From Streptomyces griseus (GTDB lineage Bacteria; Actinomycetota; Actinomycetes; Nanopelagicales; Nanopelagicaceae): a stretch of DNA of 64,000 nt. The notes below the pieces were generated by a model. The model saw only the letters and a program-made list of their open reading frames with translations. It had not been told where the DNA came from and made no database searches. This document shows positions 28,226 through 36,502 of the stretch, piece after piece. The DNA is taken from contig CAMBDL010000004.1 of the NCBI GenBank assembly GCA_945865365.1, positions 35,906-99,905 on the forward strand. Reading direction: 5' to 3'. Each line of letters opens with the position of its first letter. Within the stretch, counting starts at the first letter, position 1. The position numbers and the translations under genes were made by a program.

Positions 28226-29200
28226 CTATGTCGTTGAGCGTATGATTAACTCCGGCTCAAGTTCATGGCGCGTTATTTGGCCAAACTCTTCAGTTGAGCG
28301 CAGAATCTCAACAGAGCGTCGACCGCTTGCATCTAGATGTGTGCGAACGCTTGTGATGCCTAATATCTCAGCTGTGTCGGTGTCGCCGTATCCAATGAGG
28401 GAGCAATCTCCAGGAATCGAGATGGTCAATTCGCGGGCGAGAAAGATTACAGTCATTGCCAACAAGTCGCTATCGGCAAAGATGGCATCAGGTGGCTTCT
28501 TGGCTGTAAGAATCTTTCTAATCTCACTCACCGCCTCTACAGAGGTGGGATCAACAAGCAACTCTGCACTGGCCAACCTCTTCTTCGGATCTAAATGCTC
28601 TCTAAAAGATTGCAAGCGAATTCCAGGATGTAGATCTAAAGCTGTTGGTCGTGCGCCTAGCAAGAGAATTTTTGAGGATTTACTCTTATTGAAGAAGTCG
28701 GCCGCCAACTCACTTCCTTTTTTATCGGAAGTGAAGACGCGAGAAAAACGTGCATCATCGTTATCGATTAAGACTGATGGTATCTGAAAGCGCTTAAGGT
28801 ATATAGCAACCTCAGGAGCTACTGGAACGCCTGAGAAAATTACTCCTTCGATTCGCTTAGTTACAACTAATTTCTTCACATAATCGATTGAGGCTAAGGA
28901 ATCATCGACATCATAGAGAAGTAGTTCATGTGGCCAAGGACGAAGTGCATTTGAAATTCCGCGCAGTCTCTCTAACTCCCCATGACGATGAAATAATCGT
29001 GTAAAAACAGCTATACGTGCCATAGATAGGTTACGTTCTAAAATGCGAGGAGCTTTGTAGTGAAGAGCTACGGCAGCCTGACGAATTATTGCAATCGTTT
29101 CTGGCCTTACAAGAGTTGGATCTGAAAATGCTCGGGAGGCAGTTGCGATACTTACCCCAGCGTAAGCAGCCACTTGCGCAAGCGTGGCGCGTTTAGTCAT
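28226..29200 (-). CDS. LacI-family transcriptional regulator of the glycan operon
   Basis: 324-aa repressor. The N-terminal HTH (TLAQVAAYAGVSIATASRAF, residues 4-23) and hinge helix are standard; residues about 60-320 are the periplasmic-binding-like sugar-sensing domain (DAIFADSDLLAMTVIFLAREL, about 237-257; SVRTHLDASGRRSVEIL). It lies directly upstream of the operator pair and the glycosidase-transporter operon on the same strand, and divergent from the large surface-protein gene. Inducer is probably a sugar from the imported glycan. Confidence 0.92.
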   Translation of the reverse strand: MTKRATLAQVAAYAGVSIATASRAFSDPTLVRPETIAIIRQAAVALHYKAPRILERNLSMARIAVFTRLFHRHGELERLRGISNALRPWPHELLLYDVDDSLASIDYVKKLVVTKRIEGVIFSGVPVAPEVAIYLKRFQIPSVLIDNDDARFSRVFTSDKKGSELAADFFNKSKSSKILLLGARPTALDLHPGIRLQSFREHLDPKKRLASAELLVDPTSVEAVSEIRKILTAKKPPDAIFADSDLLAMTVIFLARELTISIPGDCSLIGYGDTDTAEILGITSVRTHLDASGRRSVEILRSTEEFGQITRHELEPELIIRSTT

Positions 29201-29327
29201 AGGTTCTCACGATTCGATCATAATTAAAGAGCGACTAGAAAGGAACAGGCTCAGGCTATGAATGCATCCCCGCCTAAGGTATCCTGCACCTATCTGCTTT
29301 GAAAACAAATGACTTGGAGCTCCACCC

Positions 29328-32300
29328 GTGAAGAAAATATCTCGTATCCTTGTGCTTGCCCTGTTGGCATCTCTGCTCACCACCGTTGCAACACTGGCCC
29401 CTGCGCAGGCCGCGCCCGGCACGCTGACTGAGAATTTTACAACTTCTTCGCTTTTTAACGCCAATAACTGGGTATCTACAAGTAGCGGAGATTTTGGTGC
29501 GCACCCATGCCTGAGCGCGCTGAACGATTCAAATCCAGCGATCACGCTATCGCTAGGTACAACGTTGCCAGGGTGTAGCAGCCGCCCAGATACAAGCGGG
29601 GCTGGTTCACTCTTCTTAACATCAAATGACAATCAGCAAGCCGGCACGATGCTTTATAACCAAGCTCTACCAACATCTGGCGGATTAGATATCTCTTTCT
29701 ATCAAGCACAGTACGGCGGAACTGGCGCTGATGGAATCTCATTCTTTGTTAAGGATGGATCAAAGACAGATCTAACCGTTGGCCAGCCAGGTGGAAACCT
29801 TGGATATAAGGGAATTCCTGGCGCACTCTTTGCTGTTGGTTTTGACTCATATGGAAACTGGATGAATCAAGGCTATGGGGATGGCGAGTGCACAAATAAT
29901 ATTTTAGGTGGAGTTCCTAAGGCACTCGCAGTTCGCGGCCCCGATACAAGCGACGGTAAAGATGGTACATCTGGTTTTTGTATTCTTCCAGGTGGATTTG
30001 TTGCGCCGAACGGTGCAATTGGCGCTGAATACTTCGGTACAGGATCAGATACCCGCGAATCGGCTGCACGACCTGTGAGAATTCTTGTAGATCCTTCAAC
30101 AAACAGTAATCCTAAGATTCGCGTATACATGTGGAAATCAGGATCATTAACCCAAGACGTAAACACTGCGCCAATTGCACTGACGGTAGATCAACCGGCA
30201 GATTATGTTCAGGCTGGTACTTTCAAATTTGGTTTCTCTTCATCTACGGGTGGAGCTAAAGATATACATGCAATCTGGGGTCTTGGAATTGCACCTCTTA
30301 TCGCCGAATCAGCACCTACTATTTATGTAGTACCTGATGATGTAACGGTAAGAGCTGGTGAAGCTGCGATTTACACATATAAGTTCTATTCCGATGCGGC
30401 AAAAACTATAGAAATAGCGGCTAATACCCTCTCTTATCCACAAAATATATGTGGCAGTGCCTACACTCTGAGCACCAATTATCCAGCCACGCTGCCGATC
30501 ACTTGTACTGGTGCAGTTGCGATGTACAACACCATCACAGCTGACAGAGCGATATTAACTGTTGTTCGCGGAACACCATCAATTGAACCTGCAATGAACA
30601 CAATCACAGGTTCTAGTGGCACACCTATTACTACAACGGCTGCTTATACTGCACGCAACTTCTTGAACATTCAAGATCTTAGATACACGATTTCACCTAC
30701 GCTACCTGCAGGACTTTCATTCGATGCGACCACGGGAGTTATCTCCGGAACTCCAATATCGCTCAGTGCAGGCACATATACGGTCACAGCAATATCTTCT
30801 ACTGAATCTGCAACAGCGAGCGTGATTATCAATATTGCAGCACCACTAACTTATGTCTACACAATCATGTATGACAAAGGAGCTGGTACTGCAGGTTTCT
30901 TGAACGCACAAAGAGGCACTGGTTCATCTGTAACGCTTTCAGCATTTAGTACCTCGACAATGGTGAAACCGGGATACACATTTCGTGATTGGTTGGGATC
31001 AGACTCCCTTACCTATGTAGATGCACAATCAATTACTATAAATGGCGCTCTAAATCTGACATTGACAGCCCAGTGGAGTACTAATCCATCTCGCACAGTT
31101 ACTTATAACGCCGGCGCCGGAACTGGCATAGTCCCAACTCAAGTTGATGTTCTACAAGGAGAGACATTCGTAGTTGCAGTAGGAACTGGATTAATTCAGC
31201 CGGGCTACACATTTGCCGGCTGGAAAGATCTAGCTGAAACTGCTTATGCTGCTGGTGCTTCTTACACAGCGGGTGTAAACAACGTCATCCTTACAGCCCA
31301 GTGGAGTGTTACCAGCCAGAACGTCACGTATGTAGCAAACGGTGGAACTGGCGTGGTTCCAACGCAAGCCAATGTGGCAACTGGCGCAACATTTACTGTC
31401 GCCGCTAACTCGGGTTTAACTAAGGCGGGCTACTCATTTATAGGTTGGAAAAATGCTGCAGATACAGCATATGCAGCTGGCGCAACTATCATCATGGGCG
31501 CAACAAATATCACTCTGACTGCTCAGTGGCTCATTAATTCCTATGTTTATGCAGTCGCATTTGAAGCAAATGGTGGAACAGGAACGATGTCAGGACTAAC
31601 CGGTTCTGGTTCTTCAGTCGCACTGTCGCCAAATACATTTACGCGCACAGGATATTCATTTTTAGGCTGGATGGATGATACATCCATGACCTACGTAGAT
31701 GGTCAGACTTTGATGTTAGTTTCTACAACAGCTCTGGCATTACATGCTCAGTGGTTACAAGATAAACCAGTAGAACCAGTGTTAACAGACAAGATCACTT
31801 CAATAGCTCCAGCAAAAGGCTTTGCGAATGATCAGATTGTTATAACCGGAGAATTTAACCACGTCATAAGCTCAATATCTATTGACGGTAAGTTGTTGCC
31901 AGCAAACTCATGGACACAAACTAAAACTACGGTCACCTTTATTGCTCCTACCCACGATGTTGGCAAAGTTGATATTAAGCTCATTAATGGCTTTACGCCT
32001 GAACTTGCTACACAGCAATTTGAGTACCTCAAACTGGATGACATCAAAATTGGCATCGATGATATTAAGTGCCTTGGCACATTTGATAAAGCATGTTCAC
32101 TAAAGCCTGGTGCAGTGCAACCTGTTTCTTTCCAACTTGCCTCAAATGTACTTTCTGCAAAAAGCATTAAGACACTCAAAGCGTGGAAGCTTCAAAATGC
32201 AAAGCAGGTCATTATTTATGGCTATGCATCACCAGAAGGATCAAAAGCGCTCAATGATAAGTTAACCAAGAAGCGGGCGGCTGAAGTTGGGGCATGGTTA

Positions 32301-32420
32301 AAGAAGACCTGGCCAAACCTATCTATCAAGACAATGGGCCTTGGCACCACCTTTAACCGCTTGTGCAAGCCCTTTAAAAACAGATGCGCAATGATCAAGA
32401 TTGTCTCTGTAAAAAAGTAG
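29328..32420 (+). CDS. Large secreted protein: L-type lectin, Ig-like, four InlB B-repeats, TIG and OmpA-like domains
   Basis: 1030-aa surface or secreted protein. Order: signal peptide (1-28, ending AQA); L-type (legume-like) lectin region about 35-325 with GGTGADGISFFVKDG near 137; a beta-rich linker; He_PIG-type Ig domain about 425-505 (LPAGLSFDATTGVISGTP); four InlB/Listeria-Bacteroides repeats about 510-810, each ending LTAQW or LHAQW; an IPT/TIG domain about 822-905; and an OmpA-like C-terminus about 925-1030 (QVIIYGYASPEGSKALNDKL and KKRAAEVGAWL). GTG start behind GGAG. Likely binds sugars or surfaces; the OmpA-like end may contact peptidoglycan. Divergent from the lacI gene; no operon partner. 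Confidence 0.85.
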   Translation: MKKISRILVLALLASLLTTVATLAPAQAAPGTLTENFTTSSLFNANNWVSTSSGDFGAHPCLSALNDSNPAITLSLGTTLPGCSSRPDTSGAGSLFLTSNDNQQAGTMLYNQALPTSGGLDISFYQAQYGGTGADGISFFVKDGSKTDLTVGQPGGNLGYKGIPGALFAVGFDSYGNWMNQGYGDGECTNNILGGVPKALAVRGPDTSDGKDGTSGFCILPGGFVAPNGAIGAEYFGTGSDTRESAARPVRILVDPSTNSNPKIRVYMWKSGSLTQDVNTAPIALTVDQPADYVQAGTFKFGFSSSTGGAKDIHAIWGLGIAPLIAESAPTIYVVPDDVTVRAGEAAIYTYKFYSDAAKTIEIAANTLSYPQNICGSAYTLSTNYPATLPITCTGAVAMYNTITADRAILTVVRGTPSIEPAMNTITGSSGTPITTTAAYTARNFLNIQDLRYTISPTLPAGLSFDATTGVISGTPISLSAGTYTVTAISSTESATASVIINIAAPLTYVYTIMYDKGAGTAGFLNAQRGTGSSVTLSAFSTSTMVKPGYTFRDWLGSDSLTYVDAQSITINGALNLTLTAQWSTNPSRTVTYNAGAGTGIVPTQVDVLQGETFVVAVGTGLIQPGYTFAGWKDLAETAYAAGASYTAGVNNVILTAQWSVTSQNVTYVANGGTGVVPTQANVATGATFTVAANSGLTKAGYSFIGWKNAADTAYAAGATIIMGATNITLTAQWLINSYVYAVAFEANGGTGTMSGLTGSGSSVALSPNTFTRTGYSFLGWMDDTSMTYVDGQTLMLVSTTALALHAQWLQDKPVEPVLTDKITSIAPAKGFANDQIVITGEFNHVISSISIDGKLLPANSWTQTKTTVTFIAPTHDVGKVDIKLINGFTPELATQQFEYLKLDDIKIGIDDIKCLGTFDKACSLKPGAVQPVSFQLASNVLSAKSIKTLKAWKLQNAKQVIIYGYASPEGSKALNDKLTKKRAAEVGAWLKKTWPNLSIKTMGLGTTFNRLCKPFKNRCAMIKIVSVKK

Positions 32421-32516
32421 CATTTCTGCTTGTAAATAAGAGCGGGCCCAAGGCCTATTGACTTTACAAGCAATCAGACATCACTATTGTGACCACGACC
32501 AAAGGGTAGGTGAGTC

Positions 32517-32948
32517 ATGAAGATCAGCAGCATCATTGCAGGCAAGCGGGTTGAGACTATTTCAGCTGGCGCCAGTATTCATGATCTAGTTAGCGCCCTT
32601 AATACGCATCATGTAGGCGCACTAGTTGTATCCAGTGATGGAAAGAGTATCGATGGCATTGTCTCTGAACGAGATGTAGTGCGCTCCATGCCAGGCAAGT
32701 TAGATGAACTAATTGGAATGCATGTTCGCGACATCATGACCGCCGACGTTCATACATGCACCCCTGATACAACCGTTTCTGAGTTAATGATCATGATGAC
32801 CGAGCTCCGCATTCGCCATGTACCTGTTGTGGATGCCGCTGGCGATCTAATCTCTATCGTCTCAATTGGCGACGTTGTGAAGAATCATGTTAGCGAAATC
32901 GACTCAGAGCGCACGGCATTGCGCGATTATGTTGCAGGTAATGCTTAG
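32517..32948 (+). CDS. Tandem CBS-domain protein
   Basis: 143-aa soluble protein made of two CBS motifs (about 8-60 and 72-130), with VSERDVVRSMPG and IVSIGDVVKNHV closing each repeat. Such pairs bind adenine nucleotides or sense NAD(H). AGGGTAGGTGAG precedes the ATG. Single gene with its own terminator about 20 bp downstream. The regulated target is not evident. Confidence 0.88.
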   Translation: MKISSIIAGKRVETISAGASIHDLVSALNTHHVGALVVSSDGKSIDGIVSERDVVRSMPGKLDELIGMHVRDIMTADVHTCTPDTTVSELMIMMTELRIRHVPVVDAAGDLISIVSIGDVVKNHVSEIDSERTALRDYVAGNA

Positions 32949-32967
32949 TAAGAATTCTCGTACTCAT

Positions 32968-33005
32968 ACAAAAGCCCCACAGAGATTATTCTGTAGGGCT
33001 TTTGT
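32968..33005 (+). terminator. Terminator after the CBS gene
   Basis: Long near-perfect hairpin: ACAAAAGCCC and ACAGA pair with TCTGT and GGGCTTTTGT around a GATTAT loop, with one C/A bulge. The stem carries A-run and T-run ends, so it could work in both directions. Confidence 0.88.
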
Positions 33006-33026
33006 TCTGTAACTCTTGGAAAGATC

Positions 33027-33080
33027 ACTCTTTGACTAAGAGTTAGGTCGCGGGTTCGATCCCCGCCAGCGGTGCACACC
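33027..33080 (+). other. tRNA-like 3' half (anticodon-like hairpin plus T-arm), no matching 5' half
   Basis: A canonical T-arm (stem GCGGG/CCCGC, loop TTCGATC at 33055-33061) is preceded by a 5-bp hairpin ACTCT-TTGACTA-AGAGT laid out like an anticodon arm. The following acceptor-like bases (CAGCGGTG) have no complementary 5' strand upstream, position 37 would be T, and the variable loop would be six bases. So it is not an intact tRNA. It may be a decayed tRNA gene or the 3' remnant left at an integration site. A strong terminator follows at once, as after real tRNA genes. Confidence 0.5.
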
Positions 33081-33082
33081 AT

Positions 33083-33124
33083 AAGTAGCCCCTTAGTTAG
33101 TCGCGTGGGGCTACTTTTATTTTC
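33083..33124 (+). terminator. Terminator after the tRNA-like fragment
   Basis: Ten-bp perfect stem AAGTAGCCCC / GGGGCTACTT with a 14-base loop, followed by TTATTTTC. Confidence 0.88.
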
Positions 33125-33252
33125 ACCTGGCAGACACACGCTCAACCCTGAATCTGACTGATGCGATTAATGGCGTGTTTGCAAGAAACTCTGCCGAGTT
33201 GGAGGAAACTTGTTAGCACAATCCTTTACTACTGCAACGGAGAGGCAGAACT

Positions 33253-33606
33253 ATGGATCACAATCTAGTCGCTAGAAGGTTTCACAATAACGAGATTGGA
33301 TTTAACACAACACGCATGACCTTTTTATTCGGAAATGCAGCCCTGCTTGCGATTAACTCATTTGCGGATCTAAGTAGCTCGTCGAAGCTCGCTTTATCAG
33401 CATTTGTTGTCATGCTCAATCTTGCAAGCCTTCTCGCATTTGATACAGAACTAAAGACTTTTGCAGCCCTTGCAAAAGATAACGCTGATGAAAATTCACA
33501 CTATGTCACTGAGGGCAAACAAACCCCATGGGGCGCTTTCAGAGTGTTTTGTTTACTGATCTGTATTGTTGCCGCGGTCACTCAAGTAATGGCCATCAAC
33601 GCCTAG
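33253..33606 (+). CDS. Small membrane protein of unknown function
   Basis: 117 aa with two or three hydrophobic segments (about 22-36, 44-62, 95-113) and a short soluble loop between them. No family recognised. A GGAGAGGCAG site precedes the ATG, and a 12-bp hairpin follows the stop codon. Single gene at the edge of the accessory region. Confidence 0.65.
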   Translation: MDHNLVARRFHNNEIGFNTTRMTFLFGNAALLAINSFADLSSSSKLALSAFVVMLNLASLLAFDTELKTFAALAKDNADENSHYVTEGKQTPWGAFRVFCLLICIVAAVTQVMAINA

Positions 33607-33625
33607 TTCCAAACTTTAACTCGGT

Positions 33626-33664
33626 GATTGGGAATTACTCCGTTTAATGGATTAATTCCCAATC
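33626..33664. terminator. 12-bp inverted repeat between convergent genes
   Basis: GATTGGGAATTA / TAATTCCCAATC, perfect, with a 15-base loop. It lies 20 bp past one stop codon and 28 bp from the stop of the opposing gene. No strong T-run, so it may be a bidirectional transcription block or an RNA-stability hairpin. Confidence 0.6.
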
Positions 33665-33692
33665 AACCTTGTGAGATCTTAAATAGAAATAT

Positions 33693-34016
33693 TTAGATAC
33701 TTGCTATGTGATTAATTAACCCACCACCACGGAACTTTAATACAGGTGTCTTTTGCCAAACTTCCATGGCATCATCAAAACTTTTAGAGTTTGCAACGAA
33801 CTTATCTTGTGCTGCACCAAAATCTGCTGCACTTGCCCATTCAATTGCAAATAGCCACGCTCCGACAAATTCGCCGTATCCGCCTTCCCAAATGTTCACA
33901 TCTTTAGCACCCTCTGCAAGGAATTGTTTCTTCCATTCGCCAAGGCGTGCCATTTGCTGACGTCGAGTTGTACCCTCTACGCCTTCACAGATCCAGATTT
34001 CATTTGTTATTGCCAT
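33693..34016 (-). CDS. Small soluble protein, possible dimeric alpha/beta-barrel (ABM/ferredoxin-like) fold
   Basis: 107 aa. The pattern of a helix followed by FVGAWLFAIEWASAADFGAAQDKFVAN (split around 50-76) and a second helix resembles stress-responsive A/B-barrel or DUF1330/NIPSNAP-like proteins, but no family is certain. AAGGAGATATA precedes the ATG, a very good ribosome site. Stands alone. Confidence 0.68.
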   Translation of the reverse strand: MAITNEIWICEGVEGTTRRQQMARLGEWKKQFLAEGAKDVNIWEGGYGEFVGAWLFAIEWASAADFGAAQDKFVANSKSFDDAMEVWQKTPVLKFRGGGLINHIASI

Positions 34017-34169
34017 AGTTATATCTCCTTCGTGCCGAGTTTCGGCTTTTTGTAACGAACTAGCATCGTCAGGTCATTACAATAGAAATGAAGAGTCATT
34101 ATTCAGCGTGCGCTTCTCTTGGGCTAAGAGCCAATGATCCTGAACTAGATCCGATCAACTAAGCAGGTG

Positions 34170-34859
34170 CTACTGGGGGAGCGCGATCGCCGAAGGCAAC
34201 ACAAACTCTGGCTTCTTTGGCTCATCCTCTGCTAAATCTTTTAAAACCTTTTCAACTGTGGATATCACACCCTCAAGGCCATTTTCAGCGGCATTAATTG
34301 CTTGCGCTAAGAATCTATTGAACTCTCGGCCAACGCTGACATCAAATAAAATCCCCGATGTTTTCTGGCGATTACTGACATTAAAAATATAATCACTCTC
34401 ATCATCGGATGTCGCCGCACCATTCCACTTAGCAAAGGCCCACTCTTTAGTGTTATACATGCCGTTAAACATAATGCGATCGGTAGAGAGAATTACATCG
34501 CCCACTTCTTTGTATGCCTGTATGGCATCACCTGGCACGAATGTTCCGCGCATAGCACCCACTCGATATCGAATTCCGGCAACAACGGGAATGCTTAACC
34601 CCTGAGTACCTCCTACATATTGGCCGGGAGCCCTGCCAGCTTCATGAAACTGTCCGCGGCCGCTCCAAATAACAATCTCGCCAGGTTTTTGCACAGCTAA
34701 ATTAGAGACCGCATCTTCACCTTTGATTGCGCTCTCAAATGCCCCCTTAATCTTGTTAAAGATCTCAATATCTCTCACCCACCTAGCGTGCCTACGTTGA
34801 TAGGTGCTCAATGTGATTGCGAACTCACGCTTGGCTCTTCTATCTGCCCAAAATCCCAT
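34170..34859 (-). CDS. Uncharacterised protein with PH-like domain
   Basis: 229-aa soluble protein. The centre (about 60-165) has the pattern GEIVIWSGRGQF … VGDVILSTDRIMFNGM … KEWAFAKW, which resembles bacterial PH-like/bPH domains where a 'threshold' strand is followed by a basic 'rename' strand. The C-terminus is helical and acidic. No signal peptide or membrane helix. It lies next to the toxin-antitoxin pair but in no obvious operon. Function unknown. Confidence 0.6.
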   Translation of the reverse strand: MGFWADRRAKREFAITLSTYQRRHARWVRDIEIFNKIKGAFESAIKGEDAVSNLAVQKPGEIVIWSGRGQFHEAGRAPGQYVGGTQGLSIPVVAGIRYRVGAMRGTFVPGDAIQAYKEVGDVILSTDRIMFNGMYNTKEWAFAKWNGAATSDDESDYIFNVSNRQKTSGILFDVSVGREFNRFLAQAINAAENGLEGVISTVEKVLKDLAEDEPKKPEFVLPSAIALPQ

Positions 34860-34877
34860 GGCCCTAGTCTGCCCCTA

Positions 34878-34895
34878 ACCACCGACATTGTCAGT
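34878..34895 (+). repeat. 18-bp direct repeat, left copy
   Basis: ACCACCGACATTGTCAGT, identical to the copy at 35576-35593. The two copies bracket the toxin-antitoxin operon. The core GACATTGTC is itself a 4+1+4 palindrome. Confidence 0.8.
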
Positions 34896-34908
34896 TACTC
34901 GCGTAAAG

Positions 34909-35181
34909 CTACTTCTTTTTTAAGTTACGGTAAAAGTTTTCATGCGGCCCGATAAGCAGAAGCTTGAGACTTCCCACAGAAACAAAGCGATAGGCCAGAA
35001 GCCACTCTTGACGGTTAATGATGAACTTATAGACGTAGATACCTTCTAGGTCAGCGGCTTTAGCATCTCCAAGAAGGGGATTTGCGACCAACTGATTCAA
35101 AGCCTTATCTAATGAAGCCTTTTGATTCTTATGAAGCTTCTTTACCTGGCGAGCAAAAGTCGGTGTAAGTAGTAACTCCAT
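34909..35181 (-). CDS. RelE/ParE-superfamily type II toxin
   Basis: 90-aa toxin-sized protein with the RelE/ParE pattern: helical start (FARQVKKLHKNQKASLDKALNQL in two parts), a turn-rich middle (NPLLGDAKAADLEGIYVYKF), strands LLAYRFV and LKLLLIGPHENFYRNLKK. The late GPHENFYR motif is typical of mRNA interferase/plasmid-stabilisation members. Its ATG overlaps the antitoxin stop (TAATG). mRNA cleavage versus gyrase poisoning cannot be decided from sequence. Confidence 0.85.
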   Translation of the reverse strand: MELLLTPTFARQVKKLHKNQKASLDKALNQLVANPLLGDAKAADLEGIYVYKFIINRQEWLLAYRFVSVGSLKLLLIGPHENFYRNLKKK

Positions 35182-35390
35182 TACCCGAATGCGTAGTGGC
35201 CAGCAGCGGTCTCAGCATCACTCTTTAAAATCTCTTTAATCAGAGCGAAGGAGAGATCAGGATTAGCCTCAGCGATGGCAGCGATTTTGAAATAGAACTC
35301 AATCTGCTTCGGAATCGATCTGTGCTCGATCGCAGCAATTCGTCCGGCCGCCTGAACAAGATCATCTGAGAGCTTTACATTTGTCGCCAT
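35181..35390 (-). CDS. ParD-like type II antitoxin
   Basis: From the ATG at 35390 (AAAGGGG site) the protein is 69 aa and begins MATNVKLSDDLVQAAGRIA, a ribbon-helix-helix start like ParD-like antitoxins (PF11903 type), followed by a helix that would wrap the toxin. The frame continues upstream to 35489, but the ribosome site and family length support the short form. Precedes the toxin as usual, with one base shared. Confidence 0.82.
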   Translation of the reverse strand: MATNVKLSDDLVQAAGRIAAIEHRSIPKQIEFYFKIAAIAEANPDLSFALIKEILKSDAETAAGHYAFG

Positions 35391-35575
35391 GGTCAGAACC
35401 CCTTTGAGTATCCACACCATATCAGTAAAGGTATCTAAAAGTAACCTTTTGCCACCATAGCCCCAGCCCACTATATCCTTGATCTTCATCTATCCTCTTT
35501 TCACTTAGGCTCTGAATTTAATAATTAGGGACTGACAGAAAAGCAAACTAATCCACAGGTTTCAATAATTCGCGG

Positions 35576-35593
35576 ACCACCGACATTGTCAGT
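35576..35593 (+). repeat. 18-bp direct repeat, right copy
   Basis: Second identical copy of ACCACCGACATTGTCAGT, 22 bp before the start of the next gene. With the left copy it delimits a 698-bp unit containing only the toxin-antitoxin operon. Confidence 0.8.
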
Positions 35594-35614
35594 CGCCGAG
35601 AGTAGTTTTAAACC

Positions 35615-36010
35615 ATGTTCGAGACCATATTTTTCGCAACCCTGATCTTCCTCTTTCTAAACCGCAACAAAAAAAGGCGCAAACCACGTGGCCTCGATGC
35701 AGAGCTCAAAGAGCTCATTGAAAACTCCAACGATGCAACCGGTATTGGCCTTGAGATCAAACGCCTATTACTGGATGTAATCAACGATGATAAGAATGAT
35801 CTGGAGAAGTTCTCTGACGTGCGCCTTGCCCAAGCCCAGCGAATATTAGATAGAGCAGGTCCAGGAGCTTTGTATTGGATGAGTGAGATTGCAGGCCAAT
35901 TAGCCAGCCTGTCGGCTGCGCAGATAAATGGAGTTCCTACCAACGTCAACGCCGAACTGCGCGATGGTGCGACTCCAGAGGATATTGTGCGAATCGTTGT
36001 GAGGCCCTAA
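35615..36010 (+). CDS. Small membrane-anchored protein of unknown function
   Basis: 131 aa: one N-terminal hydrophobic helix (FETIFFATLIFLFL), a basic stop-transfer patch (NRNKKRRKPR) and a helical cytoplasmic domain. No family recognised. Followed 63 bp later by the NfeD gene on the same strand. Confidence 0.62.
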   Translation: MFETIFFATLIFLFLNRNKKRRKPRGLDAELKELIENSNDATGIGLEIKRLLLDVINDDKNDLEKFSDVRLAQAQRILDRAGPGALYWMSEIAGQLASLSAAQINGVPTNVNAELRDGATPEDIVRIVVRP

Positions 36011-36073
36011 AGTCCACATCTCGCCTTCAATGGCTCACGTGGGTAGGCTTAATCCAGCGCGAAGGAGATGTTT

Positions 36074-36499
36074 ATGCCGATATGGATGTGGTTAGTTGCC
36101 GGTGGCGCACTCCTTGTTGCCGAAATGCTCACTGTTGATCTTCTATTTGCCTCATTGGCTTTCTCGGCATTTATGGCTGCAGGGGTGCAATCACTCGGTT
36201 TCAACATGGCTGTGCAGGGTTTCACCTTCGGAGTAGCGGCAGTCATCTCTCTTTTTATTTTGCGTCCTATTGCGCTGAAAAATTTGAAAAAAACGACACC
36301 AGATTTTGCAACCAATGTTGATGCTTGGGTGGGTGCAGCTGCCTTCACAATTTCAGAGGTTACTGATCGTTCAGGCCAGATTAAACTCAACGGTGAAATC
36401 TGGAGCGCTCGCAGTGAATCTGAGATAATTCCAGAAGGCTCCAAGGTTCGTGTAGTTGCAATCGAAGGCGCCACCGCAGTGGTCAATCAGAAGGGTTAA
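36074..36499 (+). CDS. NfeD-like membrane protein
   Basis: 141 aa: three or four membrane helices (about 3-70) and a C-terminal OB-fold (about 85-140, ending GSKVRVVAIEGATAVVNQK). The ATG at 36074 is preferred over 36068 because AAGGAG at 36062-36067 then has a six-base spacing. NfeD proteins pair with SPFH proteins in membrane microdomain organisation; the SPFH gene follows after 3 bp. Confidence 0.88.
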   Translation: MPIWMWLVAGGALLVAEMLTVDLLFASLAFSAFMAAGVQSLGFNMAVQGFTFGVAAVISLFILRPIALKNLKKTTPDFATNVDAWVGAAAFTISEVTDRSGQIKLNGEIWSARSESEIIPEGSKVRVVAIEGATAVVNQKG

Positions 36500-36502
36500 G
36501 CA

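Noticed and set aside
29207-29632. 141-aa minus-strand open frame over the lacI/surface-protein gap
   Set aside because: Antisense to the signal peptide and lectin start of the 29328 gene and without family features.
32945-33145. 66-aa minus-strand open frame containing AGGDRTRDL
   Set aside because: This peptide type is a well-known artefact of translating the antisense of a tRNA T-arm; it supports the tRNA-like fragment instead.
34034-34053. Small hairpin GCCGA-GTT-TCGGC followed by TTTTT
   Set aside because: Terminator-like on the plus strand but the stem is only 5 bp and no plus-strand gene ends before it.
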